Source of the DNA: Brumimicrobium aurantiacum
GTDB lineage: Bacteria > Bacteroidota > Bacteroidia > Flavobacteriales_D > Crocinitomicaceae
Assembly (NCBI RefSeq): GCF_003402975.1
Contig: NZ_QURB01000006.1
Location: 181,213-245,212 of the forward strand
Length of the DNA: 64,000 bases
Direction of reading: 5' to 3'
Position numbers and translations under genes: made by a program. The notes beneath the pieces are model-generated. The model had not been told where the DNA came from, did no database searches, and worked only from the letters and a program-made list of their open reading frames with translations. This document shows positions 40,201-48,654 of this stretch, piece by piece (positions within the stretch are counted from its first letter, which is position 1; every line of letters starts with the position of its first letter).

Positions 40201-42324
40201 TTTAATGTAGATTTTGTGGACAATAGCATTTTCTATGCACCAGTAACACCACAAAATTTCCTTTTTTCTTATAAACCAGTTGGCTCAGGTGCTTTTACTA
40301 CGGTTACTTACGATCCAATTTTAGGTAATTTTGAAATGTCAAATCTACCTGCTGGAAATTATGTGTTTAGACAACAGGTTTATAGTAGTATGAACTCTAT
40401 GTATCAAGATACATGTACGATGTTAGATACTGTTAGTTTGCAAGGAGTAGACCCTGGATTAAGTATTTTGGTTAATAATGGTAATCAAATTGATTGTCAC
40501 AATACAGCAGTTAAATTTAGTTTAAATCCCCCACAACCATTGGGAACAAGTTTTTTATGGGATTTTAATGATGATGACGCTCAAAACACATTATCTTCAC
40601 CGTCAAGGGTTTTTAACACTGCAGACACCACTTATACTGTTTCTGTAATAGTCACTAATGAACTTGGATGTAGTGAAGAGTTTACAAAACCTGTAATTAT
40701 TCCAAAAGAATGTTTCTTTGGTGATATAGAATCCGCACCTAGTCCGGCCACGGTTTGTCAAAACGAAACCGTTGTTTTGACTTATGTTCCAGATGGTGAT
40801 AATTGTACTCAAGGTGCTACTTACCAATGGATGGATGGAAATACGCCTATTGGTGTGCCACAATCAAATAATTCATTAACTGTCAGCTCTACTGGTTTTT
40901 ATTGGGTAAAAGTAATCAGTGCCAATAATTGTGAGTATTCATCGCCTACGCAAATAAAGCCTTTGTTTCAAACTTTGCCTAATGTAAAGCTAATTGGAGA
41001 AAGTAATTTCTGTTTAAACGAAGACATTCTGTTTTCTGTATCCACGAATGCAACTGACATTAAATGGGAGTTAAATAATGTTTACAACCCGTCATTAGAT
41101 GGCCTTACAGATGTTGATCTCACAGGGCTTTCAACTGGTAATCATGATGTTAGTGTTACCGTTACAGCAGCTAATGGTTGCACGAATACTGCATCGATGA
41201 ATTTTAGTGTTGTTTCGCCTTTAAGTGCGATTTCAATTAATGAAACATACAACTGTTCTCCATATAACGTGGTTCTCGACGCCATCCCATCTCCATCCAA
41301 CCCAAACATTACCTACAACTGGAGCAATGGAGCATCAACTCAATCTATTTCAGTACCTGATGGAGGGCCTTATCGAGTAACTGCATCTTTGGGAGGTTGT
41401 AGTATTTCAAAACAAGTAGATATCCCTAAAAATCCTGAAGATTATTTATGGATTTATCCTTCGGGATGTTATACAGATTGTTATGCAGAAAAAGATGAGC
41501 AATATGGTTATTTGATAGGACCAACATTACCTTTACCTTCTTGGAGTTGGAATGAAAGTGGTAATCCAATTCAGACAGGATTTGGTTCTTATCAAACACC
41601 ATTTTATTTGTTAGGAAATGGTTCTTACTCATCAACCATAAATACTGGACATTGTGAGATGGGGTCTGATCCTTTAGACTTTGCTCTGGAAAGATGTGAG
41701 AAATGTGAGATAGAAGATGTAAAGATCGAGAAAGTATATCAAAACAACACTCCGTATTGCTCATTTACATATCATGTTATGATCTATAGTTCGGCGAGTG
41801 TACCTTTTTCAGCGACAATCTTTGATGATTTCAATAATGTCTCAATCATTCCCTCAACATTTACGCTTAATCCAGGTCCAAATTACCTAACATTTACAGT
41901 GATTCCACAAAATCCATTTACGTTTGGAGTTACCGACTGGACTATACAAGGGTCAATATTCAATGACAATCATTATATGCTTTGTACTTATGGGTTAAGA
42001 GTTGAAGTTCCAAAATGTGATAACTCTACTTATTACTCTAAGAAAATAAATGTAGGTGATAGTTCGGAACTAGATGTTGAGGAAATCCTTAACGTTTATC
42101 CAAATCCTGCCAAAGAAACGGCAACCGTTTACTATGAAATATCGTCTGAAGGAGGAGACTTAGAAGTTTATGACTTGTCAGGTAGAAGCGTAGCCAAGCA
42201 AAAGGTAAATTCAGCGAAAGGCGAAGTTCCGTTGAATACTGGTAAGTATCAAGCTGGAGTTTATATTGTTGTCCTGCGACAAAGTAATGGATATACAATG
42301 CAACAAAAGTTAGTGATAGAATAA
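37285..42324 (+). CDS. Giant PKD/Ig-like T9SS-secreted surface protein
   Basis: A 1679-residue protein with an N-terminal signal (about 1-33, ending NVSAQ). At least one canonical PKD domain lies near residues 165-232 (YEWNFGDGNTS, PGSYVVKLRV) and another PKD-like motif further on (FLWDFNDDDAQN). Many Ig-like, Cys-containing repeats fill the middle (repeated pattern of CxxG..TYS..., WN). The C-terminal type A sorting domain (about 1600-1679) shows VYPNPAKETATVYY, DLEVYDLSGRSVAKQ and YQAGVYIVVLR. It is probably a surface adhesin or gliding-related protein; no enzyme domain is seen. A strong terminator follows. Confidence 0.9.
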   Translation: MKKKVHLDWRKILFACFLISNLLIFNTFNVSAQSPPGISINWDKEVGCQTYEIIRNEKDGVFSEDIDSSDCIRFCENSQVTYTLNNLPSGATVVWNPIGGTTNNNTANPCIVNWGATGNGSLSYTVTDGNNIISKTICIEKVITPKAEFDIAPFNQPQPISICSFQQIDFTNLSTTNNGTNLISYEWNFGDGNTSTAFEPSHTYTNPGSYVVKLRVRNECNCTDTYAIEIEVGEKGFEISCPTVICEGQTGIYSLPDFVTQSCNGNFNWSVIGGQIISQNNGNVEVLWDNIDPSGFGYVTFDPSQCHLECAQPTTVKVPVIQTQGTIQGITSICLDEQGRFKLPQWPTTEIDWEIVGNSPNNPVILQSDQRNEVIIDPVANGTGTFTLRATYTNTLLKCSGEAEFEFKIEEPLSVIGASNVCENGTETYSNSSGGPVNWILKTNTGTTVTTQNNSVNFNYTFNQAGNFTLTANGNGFCEGEEKTITVVGTPDAPTGVDGDLMVCPNSPYSYSVQNPDASSNYLWEIDPMYGAIVGSDEGDQVNITFTSFPAEIKVYKQSITPVECTSDPLTVIINQIPIDVELSDVDTAVCGNSLASYSAYDFGTQNLYTEGDDYQWSFANASGSVGASSLGSVTNGQGTNSIDVTWNNVTTTTTLDLVLNVFKCNTNTQFIRQITLYPQTEIEIVATPDPVCSGALYPVTFTVQTINNGLLSNTDQVTWNFGSGPVTTGPGVFTTTHVFPNNATAANIGQSVSAFIGNASCGQTNTANTTVTLLPNPPAIATLTSAANLFCDSADVDATITVSSNTTGVTFEWFDDNGVIPFETGDFLHVTYPSLGAGTYTFEATNPNGCVALSNPVRLYVKPCDTVDCTINETVANTSSLTGCGEITFSGSYTGNINNDSWSVLGPSPSDYSINGNVLTGKPGNYKIIYDVEYDCLEGGGTTGTIRRVKDVVIPYEPNFSYVVECTANNTFNVDFVDNSIFYAPVTPQNFLFSYKPVGSGAFTTVTYDPILGNFEMSNLPAGNYVFRQQVYSSMNSMYQDTCTMLDTVSLQGVDPGLSILVNNGNQIDCHNTAVKFSLNPPQPLGTSFLWDFNDDDAQNTLSSPSRVFNTADTTYTVSVIVTNELGCSEEFTKPVIIPKECFFGDIESAPSPATVCQNETVVLTYVPDGDNCTQGATYQWMDGNTPIGVPQSNNSLTVSSTGFYWVKVISANNCEYSSPTQIKPLFQTLPNVKLIGESNFCLNEDILFSVSTNATDIKWELNNVYNPSLDGLTDVDLTGLSTGNHDVSVTVTAANGCTNTASMNFSVVSPLSAISINETYNCSPYNVVLDAIPSPSNPNITYNWSNGASTQSISVPDGGPYRVTASLGGCSISKQVDIPKNPEDYLWIYPSGCYTDCYAEKDEQYGYLIGPTLPLPSWSWNESGNPIQTGFGSYQTPFYLLGNGSYSSTINTGHCEMGSDPLDFALERCEKCEIEDVKIEKVYQNNTPYCSFTYHVMIYSSASVPFSATIFDDFNNVSIIPSTFTLNPGPNYLTFTVIPQNPFTFGVTDWTIQGSIFNDNHYMLCTYGLRVEVPKCDNSTYYSKKINVGDSSELDVEEILNVYPNPAKETATVYYEISSEGGDLEVYDLSGRSVAKQKVNSAKGEVPLNTGKYQAGVYIVVLRQSNGYTMQQKLVIE

Positions 42325-42352
42325 AAAACTAATTTGAAATATTAATAACCAT

Positions 42353-42384
42353 AACGGGGTAGGGTTTACCTACCCCGTTTTAAA
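42353..42384 (+). terminator. Terminator after the giant surface protein
   Basis: An 11-bp perfect stem AACGGGGTAGG / CCTACCCCGTT with a 5-base loop, followed by TTTT. It lies 28 bases after the stop. Confidence 0.85.
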
Positions 42385-42394
42385 ATATAAAACC

Positions 42395-44602
42395 ATGAAA
42401 AAAATACTACTCTTAAAATTCTTTTTACTCTCCTCTTTAATCGTTTCAGCCCAGTGTTTTGAGACCTTAACTTTTGGTGGTGCTCATACTGTTGGTCAAA
42501 AACCTGATGGGACGCTGTGGGGTTGGGGAGCGGCTTCATATGGTAATTTATTAACCACAAACATAACAGAACCCAGTCCAATACAAGTGGGTACACAAAC
42601 GGATTGGAATATTGTTAGAAATGGCGTAGCGAATACTTTTTCTATAAAAGATGACGGGACGCTTTGGGGATGCGGAAGTAATCAGTTTGGATCATTAGGG
42701 GTAAATTCAACTAACGTAAACTTCACCTCATTCCAACAAATTACTACATCAAGCAATTGGGTTAAAATTGCCCCCTCACATTATTTTACTTTAGCCTTAA
42801 AAGCAGATGGAACTATTTGGGCTTGGGGTCAAAACAATAATTATCAATTGGGAAATTCTCCCGCTACACCTGAACAAATATTTCCTATCCAAGTAGGAAC
42901 GGATACCGATTGGGTAGAAATTGCTACAGGAACAAATGATACCTCTTTTGGAATTAAATCAGACGGTACGATATGGGGTTGGGGTTCAAATCCTTCCTCA
43001 ATTATTGTCATGGGCTCAAGTACCTATACAGTAGCTACCCCAACTCAAGTAGGAACGGATACCGATTGGGTTACTATGAGTATAGGAGGAGCACATATAC
43101 TGGCTCAAAAACAAGATAGTACTTTGTGGTCATGGGGAGGAGGAAATGGTTTGGGACTTGGTGGTAGCCCCACTGTTACAAATACCCCTCAACAGATTTC
43201 TACTGATAAATGGATTAGTTTTTCAACAGGTTCAGCTTCTTCATATGGTATTAAATCAGATGGAACATTATGGGCATGGGGAGTTAATACTTTTGGACAA
43301 CTGGGGGATGGGACGACAACCAATCGTTTGATACCAATACAAATAGGGACTGATACGAATTGGAGTACTGTCCAAGCTAGAGGCTCTAATGTTGTTATGG
43401 CTACCAAAACAGACGGAACAGTTTGGTACTGGGGAGGTAGAAACTACTATGGAGAATATGGCAACGGTTTAAGTTATGGAAATACTTATATTCTTTCACC
43501 CACCCAAACCCAAGGTATCTGCGTTACACCTACTAGCACTGGACCTACTTATACAACTTCAACAATCGGCGGAGTTACTGGAAATGATGCAAGCGGTGTA
43601 GGAACATCTGTCGGAGATAGCGTTGCAATTTCAGGTGTTGTGCATTGCCAAAACTTCAGTAATTCTGGTTATGACATTATACTAATTGATTCCAATAACG
43701 ATGGAATAGCACTTTTTAGTCTAACGGATATAAACGGCTACATCCCCACAGAAGGAGATGAAATTGAAGTAGAAGGAGTGATAGCACAAGTAAATGGGTT
43801 AATCCAAATAAAACCTGATAACATTAATGTACTACAACAAGGAGCAACGCTGCAAAGTCCAATGCTTACTTCTGTTCTAGATGAAACAACAGAGAGCCAG
43901 TTGGTGAGATTAGAAAACCTAGAACTCGTAAATGGAGAAGCAATGTGGCCATCGGATGGAAACATCGAAGTCACTAATACAGTTGATACTTTTACAGTTC
44001 GCGTTACAGCCTCATCAGCACTAGCAGGTACACCAACACCAGGAACTTATTTTCATTTAACCGGATTAGGAAAACAATACGATACATCAAGTCCTTATGA
44101 TGAAGGCTATCAAATTTATCCATGCGGAGTTGATCCTTATTGTGATATAGATATTTCAACGACTTTAAGTAATGAAACAATTTCGGTTGTTGATACAGGC
44201 CTTGCTTATCAATGGATAAATTGTGCAGATAGTTCAGTAATTACAGGAGAAACAGGAGAAACATTCACTCCAACAGCCAATGGAGATTATGCGGTAATCA
44301 TCACCCAAGGGCCATGTGTGGACACTTCTGCATGTGTGTTTGTGGATGTGCTAGGAATTGAAAACAATGAGTTGGGTGGAATTTCCGTTTATCCGAATCC
44401 AATTACAGATGAGCTCAATATCAACAACAAAAACGGAGCGTTGATTTCTGTTGAGATGATTGATGCTAAGGGAAGTGTAGTTGTGGCTTCACAAATTGAT
44501 TCTAAAGAAATTAAATTAAACACTTCGGCATTAAAACCAGGTGTTTATGTGTTGGTTTTGAGGTCGGAGAAGGGTGTACGGATGATGAAAGTGGTGAAGT
44601 AA
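42395..44602 (+). CDS. RCC1-repeat T9SS-secreted protein
   Basis: A 735-residue protein with a signal peptide (about 1-19, ending VSAQ). Seven or so RCC1 repeats (about 25-370) form a probable beta-propeller; each has the pattern DGTLWxWG...N..GQLG...P..VG.DTDW. An OB-fold-like domain follows (about 385-560, AISGVVHCQNFSNSGYDIIL, GDEIEVEGVIAQVNGLIQI). After a short Ig-like segment comes a type A sorting domain (about 655-735: ISVYPNPITDELNIN, MIDAKGSVVVAS, LKPGVYVLVLRSEKG). Likely surface-exposed; binding partner unknown. Confidence 0.9.
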   Translation: MKKILLLKFFLLSSLIVSAQCFETLTFGGAHTVGQKPDGTLWGWGAASYGNLLTTNITEPSPIQVGTQTDWNIVRNGVANTFSIKDDGTLWGCGSNQFGSLGVNSTNVNFTSFQQITTSSNWVKIAPSHYFTLALKADGTIWAWGQNNNYQLGNSPATPEQIFPIQVGTDTDWVEIATGTNDTSFGIKSDGTIWGWGSNPSSIIVMGSSTYTVATPTQVGTDTDWVTMSIGGAHILAQKQDSTLWSWGGGNGLGLGGSPTVTNTPQQISTDKWISFSTGSASSYGIKSDGTLWAWGVNTFGQLGDGTTTNRLIPIQIGTDTNWSTVQARGSNVVMATKTDGTVWYWGGRNYYGEYGNGLSYGNTYILSPTQTQGICVTPTSTGPTYTTSTIGGVTGNDASGVGTSVGDSVAISGVVHCQNFSNSGYDIILIDSNNDGIALFSLTDINGYIPTEGDEIEVEGVIAQVNGLIQIKPDNINVLQQGATLQSPMLTSVLDETTESQLVRLENLELVNGEAMWPSDGNIEVTNTVDTFTVRVTASSALAGTPTPGTYFHLTGLGKQYDTSSPYDEGYQIYPCGVDPYCDIDISTTLSNETISVVDTGLAYQWINCADSSVITGETGETFTPTANGDYAVIITQGPCVDTSACVFVDVLGIENNELGGISVYPNPITDELNINNKNGALISVEMIDAKGSVVVASQIDSKEIKLNTSALKPGVYVLVLRSEKGVRMMKVVK

Positions 44603-44623
44603 TAAAATTTGATTTTAAATATT

Positions 44624-44652
44624 AAAGCCTCTCGTTCGAGAGGCTTTTTTTG
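44624..44652 (+). terminator. Terminator after the RCC1-repeat gene
   Basis: Stem AAAGCCTCTC / GAGAGGCTTT with loop GTTC, then a run of T. It begins 21 bases after the stop. Confidence 0.9.
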
Positions 44653-44701
44653 TAATTATAAATACGGAGATTAGTCAGGTATAAAGTTTGAATTATGATG
44701 T

Positions 44702-44890
44702 TCAAAACAACACTTCCTCCACCTCATCGAAATCCAAACCTAAATACTCAGCGCATTCTTTTATGGAAACATACTGGTGTGTTTTTTTAAGGTAATGTTC
44801 CTTCATTTTTTTGATGAGCTCACGTGAATATCGTTCAGACTTCCCGGTGATGATCATCACGTCTTTGGTATGTAGAACGATTCGTTTCAT
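44702..44890 (-). CDS. Small helical, possibly DNA-binding protein
   Basis: A 62-residue basic protein. Residues 8-30 (TKDVMIITGKSERYSRELIKKM) and 40-60 (VSIKECAEYLGLDFDEVEEVL) look like helix-turn-helix elements. I know similar short proteins from Bacteroidota genomes but no function. It is divergent from the next gene set and may regulate it, which is only an inference from position. Confidence 0.55.
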   Translation of the reverse strand: MKRIVLHTKDVMIITGKSERYSRELIKKMKEHYLKKTHQYVSIKECAEYLGLDFDEVEEVLF

Positions 44891-45202
44891 TTTTCTTGTT
44901 GTTTTTTAGTGCTTTTTGACTTTTCGCATACTTTATCCATACTTTATGTATACATCTGATATGCCTTTGAGGTAGTTAAAAGAATTAACTTTTTCCTCTG
45001 TTTTACAAAATTATAGGAAAAATGAGGATATAAAAAGAGCAAAAACACTGCAAAACAGCACAAAGATTATGGAACGGAAGTGAATTGTATTAAAACGCTT
45101 TTGCTTGATTTAGATTTGACGTATCAATTTCATGTCGCGACGAAATATGAGGAACGCTGAGAAAGTCTCAGCAGGATATTGTCAAATTAAAATTGAGTAA
45201 TC
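44891..45202. other. Divergent control region before the small-protein cluster
   Basis: About 310 bases without a gene. It holds the palindrome GTCGCGAC (45134-45141) and a 7-bp hairpin GCTGAGA-AAG-TCTCAGC (45156-45172) just before the gene at 45203. These may be a regulator site and a leader hairpin. No good TAnnTTTG box is seen. Confidence 0.4.
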
Positions 45203-45952
45203 ATGGCAAAGCAAAAAGGAATAATCAAGCTGACAGGTAAGATTGGAGATTTGTCTTTTTACAAGTCTAAGGATGGTTATTTGGCACGTGAGAAAGGTGG
45301 CGTTGATGGAGAAAGAATCAAAAATGATCCTGCTTTTGCAAGAACCCGAGAGAACGGAAGTGAGTTTGGGTTGGCAGCAAATGCCGGAAAGACATTGAGA
45401 GATGCTTTCCGTCCAATGATGATGCGCGCAGCTGATAATCGAGTGACTTCAAGACTCACGAAAGTGATGTCTTCTATTCGAAAATTAGATACGACAAGTG
45501 ATCGTGGAAACCGTTCAGTTGGAGTCGCAATTCAAAATCAAGGAGCCAAAGACATATTGAAAGGATTCAATTTCAATGTACGTTCGAAACTAAATACAAT
45601 TTTGTATAGACCCTTAAGTCTAGATCCTGGAACAGGAGAAATCCAAATTGTAGATTTAGTGCCAACGAATCATATTGTTGCACCAGCAAATTCAACGCAT
45701 GTATCTTTTACATCTGCATGGGCAAATGTTGATTTTGTGAATGGAACTTATGAATTAGCACTTTCAGCTCCTTCGAATTTACCACTGGACAGCACGCAGT
45801 CAACAGTAGCAGTTGCACCAGCATCTGCGCCGACTGCAACTGGAACAGCGGTGTATATCTTACTCTTAGAGTTTTTTCAAGAAATCAATGGTACGCAATA
45901 CAGTTTAAACAATGGTGGCTACAATGCCATGAATATTGTTGACGTAGCATAG
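45203..45952 (+). CDS. Conserved Bacteroidota protein of unknown function
   Basis: A 249-residue protein, no signal peptide. The N-terminal 100 residues are basic and polar (MAKQKGIIKLTGKIGDLSFYK, REKGGVDGERIKNDPAFART, RVTSRLTKVMSSIRKLD). The C-terminal half is strand-rich with Ala/Thr/Pro segments (about 150-230). I recall close relatives in many Flavobacteriia, all hypothetical. It heads a same-strand row of small proteins (45990, 46294, 46566). A structural or DNA-binding role is conceivable but unsupported. Confidence 0.6.
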   Translation: MAKQKGIIKLTGKIGDLSFYKSKDGYLAREKGGVDGERIKNDPAFARTRENGSEFGLAANAGKTLRDAFRPMMMRAADNRVTSRLTKVMSSIRKLDTTSDRGNRSVGVAIQNQGAKDILKGFNFNVRSKLNTILYRPLSLDPGTGEIQIVDLVPTNHIVAPANSTHVSFTSAWANVDFVNGTYELALSAPSNLPLDSTQSTVAVAPASAPTATGTAVYILLLEFFQEINGTQYSLNNGGYNAMNIVDVA

Positions 45953-45989
45953 GTATTGATTTAGTGTAGAATTTAAAACTTTAAGCATT

Positions 45990-46241
45990 ATGGAAAGTAA
46001 GGAACAAGACAAGTTAGCATCCGTTGCAAAACGATGCACAAGTGAAACACCTCCATTTTTCAAGAAGCTAAGAACTGCAGGGTTGGTGTTGGCAGCTATC
46101 GGTACAACGATAGTTTCGGCACCAATTGCATTGCCAGCAATGGCAGTTACAATTGGCGGATATGTTCTACTAGGTGGAACAGTGATCACGGCAGTAAGTC
46201 AAACAGCAGTTGGCGAAATGGATTGTGAGGAAGAAGAATAG
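45990..46241 (+). CDS. Small membrane protein with two helices
   Basis: An 83-residue protein: polar N-terminus (VAKRCTSETPPFFKKLR), two hydrophobic helices rich in Ala and Gly (about 29-50 and 52-70), and an acidic end. The layout resembles small holin-like proteins, though no family is assigned. It lies 37 bases after the preceding gene. Confidence 0.55.
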   Translation: MESKEQDKLASVAKRCTSETPPFFKKLRTAGLVLAAIGTTIVSAPIALPAMAVTIGGYVLLGGTVITAVSQTAVGEMDCEEEE

Positions 46242-46293
46242 TATTAATCAGTTCTCCAATAAATTTAAAAAGGAGAACACAAATTGAGAAATC

Positions 46294-46485
46294 ATGGCAG
46301 AAAATGAAAACGCAACACCTGAAATGGTGGTAAACGTAAAGAAATCAGGACCAAAGTTTAAAGCTGGTTCAGAACTAGCAAGTACAGTGAACAAAATTGA
46401 TATTGACTGGGACAACCAAACTGAAGAAGATTCAGGAATATTGACCGTATCAGTTAAGATCGGATCTAGTTCAGATGGCGAGTAG
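46294..46485 (+). CDS. Small acidic hypothetical protein
   Basis: A 63-residue protein without membrane segment (VVNVKKSGPKFKAGSELAST, KIDIDWDNQTEEDSG). Not recognised. Its last seven codons are the left edge of the duplicated module: they recur, nearly unchanged, at 48098-48120. Confidence 0.5.
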   Translation: MAENENATPEMVVNVKKSGPKFKAGSELASTVNKIDIDWDNQTEEDSGILTVSVKIGSSSDGE

Positions 46486-46514
46486 ACTATAGGAAAATAA
46501 ATTTCTGAGTGAAG

Positions 46515-46545
46515 GCCACCAAGCAATTATGCCTGGTGGCTTTTC
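46515..46545 (+). terminator. Terminator inside module copy 1
   Basis: Stem GCCACCA / TGGTGGC (46515-46521 and 46534-46540), extended by inner GCA/TGC with one mismatch, followed by TTTTC. In module copy 2 the stem has two changes that break pairing. Confidence 0.7.
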
Positions 46546-46565
46546 TCATTTTAAAAATAAAATAA

Positions 46566-46748
46566 ATGGAACATTCAAATGACAATACAACAGTGATAGG
46601 AACGGTATCAGGTACAATATTAAGTATACTAGCCACTTTTGATATTCAAGATATCATTAAAACAATTATTCTCGCTGCGATAGGTGCTACGGTTAGTTTT
46701 ATAGTGACGAAGGGATTGAAGTGGTTGTGGGAGAAGTGGAGGAGGTAA
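46566..46748 (+). CDS. Small membrane protein of the duplicated module, copy 1
   Basis: A 60-residue protein with a polar N-terminus (MEHSNDNTTVIG), one or two hydrophobic stretches (about 10-26 and 32-48) and a basic aromatic end (KWLWEKWRR). It could be a small membrane effector or holin-like protein. The paralogue at 48200 shares its first 45 residues. Confidence 0.6.
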   Translation: MEHSNDNTTVIGTVSGTILSILATFDIQDIIKTIILAAIGATVSFIVTKGLKWLWEKWRR

Positions 46749-46867
46749 AAGGAAATTTGGAGAAAGTTTATATATTGTGAGTCAAATTATACCAACTAAT
46801 GGTTGTTGGACTTTTAGTCTGATGGTTGGGTGATAATTAAGTTAACTACAAATAAGAAAGATATACT

Positions 46868-47770
46868 ATGTCGAAGAAAAATAATGACTCTGATAATAAA
46901 CTGAATTGGATTGCCTTAGGAGTAATAATACTCATAGTTACGGCTTGGTTTTACGCCTATTTTTCTTTAATAGATGTTAAACCAGAAATTAGGGGAACAT
47001 TTGGTGATATGTTCGGAGGTGTTAATGCACTTTTTTCTGGATTAGCATTAGCTGGAATTATTTACACCATTCTTTTACAAAGAAATGAGTTAAAACTTCA
47101 AAGGGACGAATTAAGAGAAACTCGTATGGAGTTCAAAATTCAAAATGAAACTTTAAAAATTCAAAGATTTGAAAATACTTTTTTTAATTTGTTAAATCAA
47201 CATCATCAGATAGTTGAAAACATTGACTTTACAGATTATAAGAAGAAGAAAAAAATACCTAAAATTCCAACTTTCCGTAAAACAACTGAACAGGTTTTTG
47301 ATCAAACACCTGAATATTTGGAAGCGGTAAGATTAGAAGGTAGAGATGTGTTCAAACATCGATATGATCTTCTAAGAAGGTCAATTATAGATAATCCCGA
47401 AAAGTTTCTAGAGTTTTATCAAGAACATTACAAATCAGCTCAAACGGATTTTGGACATTACTTCAGAAACCTATATAGAATGATTAAACACGTTGATTAT
47501 ACAAATTTTTTCTATGATGAATCTAAAGCCTCTGAAAAAGAGATATTTAAAATGAAATATAAATACACTTCTATAATTAGGTCTCAACTATCTGATTATG
47601 AGTTGTTATGGCTTTTTTATAATTGTCTGAGTTCAAATGGTGTAGATAAGTTTAAGCCATACATTGAAAGATATTCTATTTTTAAAAACTTACCAATTGA
47701 TCTTCTTGGTGATCCTGCTCATGCAGAAGAATATGATAAACTTGCATATAATCAAGTTAACAACAACTAA
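46868..47770 (+). CDS. Putative phage abortive-infection protein (AbiC-like)
   Basis: A 300-residue protein with two N-terminal membrane helices (about 13-35 and 48-70), a coiled-coil (75-100) and a cytoplasmic domain. The domain carries the family's hallmarks: FENTFFNLLNQHHQIVENI, GRDVFKHRYDLLR, HYFRNLYRMIKHVDY, RSQLSDYELLWLFYNCLS and FKPYIERYSIFKNL. This matches the Pfam family of putative phage abortive-infection proteins (AbiC-like). It is predicted to stop phage growth by membrane-linked cell suicide; the trigger is unknown. It sits between two copies of the duplicated module. Confidence 0.85.
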   Translation: MSKKNNDSDNKLNWIALGVIILIVTAWFYAYFSLIDVKPEIRGTFGDMFGGVNALFSGLALAGIIYTILLQRNELKLQRDELRETRMEFKIQNETLKIQRFENTFFNLLNQHHQIVENIDFTDYKKKKKIPKIPTFRKTTEQVFDQTPEYLEAVRLEGRDVFKHRYDLLRRSIIDNPEKFLEFYQEHYKSAQTDFGHYFRNLYRMIKHVDYTNFFYDESKASEKEIFKMKYKYTSIIRSQLSDYELLWLFYNCLSSNGVDKFKPYIERYSIFKNLPIDLLGDPAHAEEYDKLAYNQVNNN

Positions 47771-47918
47771 GCAAAAGGGCCGATAATTTCAAGGTTTACA
47801 CTACTTTACCTATTTTCGTTAAACAAAAGCAGCCCGCCGAAGCGAGCTGATGATAGTTATATATAAACCACAACGGGCCACAAATCAACCAGTTTGGTTT
47901 ATTAATTCTCAGCTATTG

Positions 47919-48089
47919 CTAGGAGATAAGTTTTTGACACCATCTGTAAAGCCTTAAATACTTACTTCTTTCAGTTCCTGGTTCCGTTTCATGAATCTTT
48001 TGTTTTAGCTTTTCCATTTCTGCAGGAATTTCTTTCTTGGGCATTGATCTTAAAATGCTTTTTGTAACTGCTGGATTAATAATATACAC
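47919..48089 (-). pseudogene. Truncated copy of the 63-residue protein gene at 50347
   Basis: A 56-codon frame (from a GTG at 48089) reads INPAVTKSILRSMPKKEIPA, then EMEKLKQKIHETEPGTERS and ends RWCQKLIS. It is colinear with the intact 63-residue product at 50347-50538 but lacks its ATG and first residues. It is fused at its 5' side to the left edge of module copy 2, so the junction of the duplication runs through here. Confidence 0.7.
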
Positions 48090-48097
48090 GGTATTGA

Positions 48098-48385
48098 ATC
48101 TGAATCAGATGGCGAGTAAACTTTAGGAAAATAAATTTCTGAGTGAAGGGCACCAAGCAATTTTGCCTGGTGACTTTTCTCATTTTAAAAATAAAATAAA
48201 TGGAACATTCAAATGACAATACAACAGTAATAGGAACGGTATCTGGAACGATATTAAGCATTCTAGCCACATTCGATATTCAAGATATCATTAAAACAAT
48301 TATTCTCGCTACGGTTGGAGCTACAGTGAGTTTTTTGGTGAGTAGGGGGGGGAGTGGGTTTGGGAGAAATGGAAGAAATAGTTGA
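48098..48385 (+). repeat. Duplicated module, copy 2
   Basis: Second copy of 46466-46748: end of the small acidic protein (codons S-E-S-D-G-E, stop), decayed terminator, and the small membrane protein gene. Confidence 0.85.
48200..48385 (+). pseudogene. Small membrane protein of the module, copy 2 (frameshifted in a G8 tract)
   Basis: The first 45 residues match copy 1. After eight G (48335-48342) the frame leaves homology and ends GGSGFGRNGRNS. Adding one G restores EWVWEKWKK and a stop, matching KWLWEKWRR of copy 1. So this copy carries a one-base deletion, a phase-variable tract, or a sequencing error. Confidence 0.7.
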
Positions 48386-48515
48386 AAGTTTAGAGAAAAT
48401 TTATATATTGTGCAGTTGGAATTAACTATAGAACTTTACATATACCGCTAAATTAGAAGAATATATGGTTTTATTGGATGTATAATAAGTTAGGTACAAG
48501 TAAAAATAGACGACA

Positions 48516-48654
48516 ATGGATAATATCACAGAAGATCTATTAATTACATTAGAAGGTTTCCTTCGGGATTAACCATGCTTTTATGACAACCAAGGGTATT
48601 ATGTAGGCAAACTTAGATAGAATTGCTAAAGACATGTTAAATAAAATAACCTAA
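48516..48654 (+). pseudogene. Remnant of a small gene
   Basis: An ATG frame reads MDNITEDLLITLEGFLRD and stops. The next frame continues protein-like (HAFMTTKGIM, stop, ANLDRIAKDMLNKIT, stop). A frameshift and an internal TAG indicate decay. Family unknown. Confidence 0.4.

Larger units (their letters stand above)
46466..46748 (+). repeat. Duplicated module, copy 1
   Basis: This segment includes the end of the 63-residue gene, a terminator and the 60-residue membrane protein gene. It recurs at 48098-48385 with roughly 85-90 percent identity by eye. Between the copies lies the AbiC-like gene. Confidence 0.85.

Noticed and set aside
45905..46189. Minus-strand frame of 94 codons opposite the small membrane protein
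   Set aside because: Antisense of the 45990 gene and the end of the 45203 gene; no start context or family.
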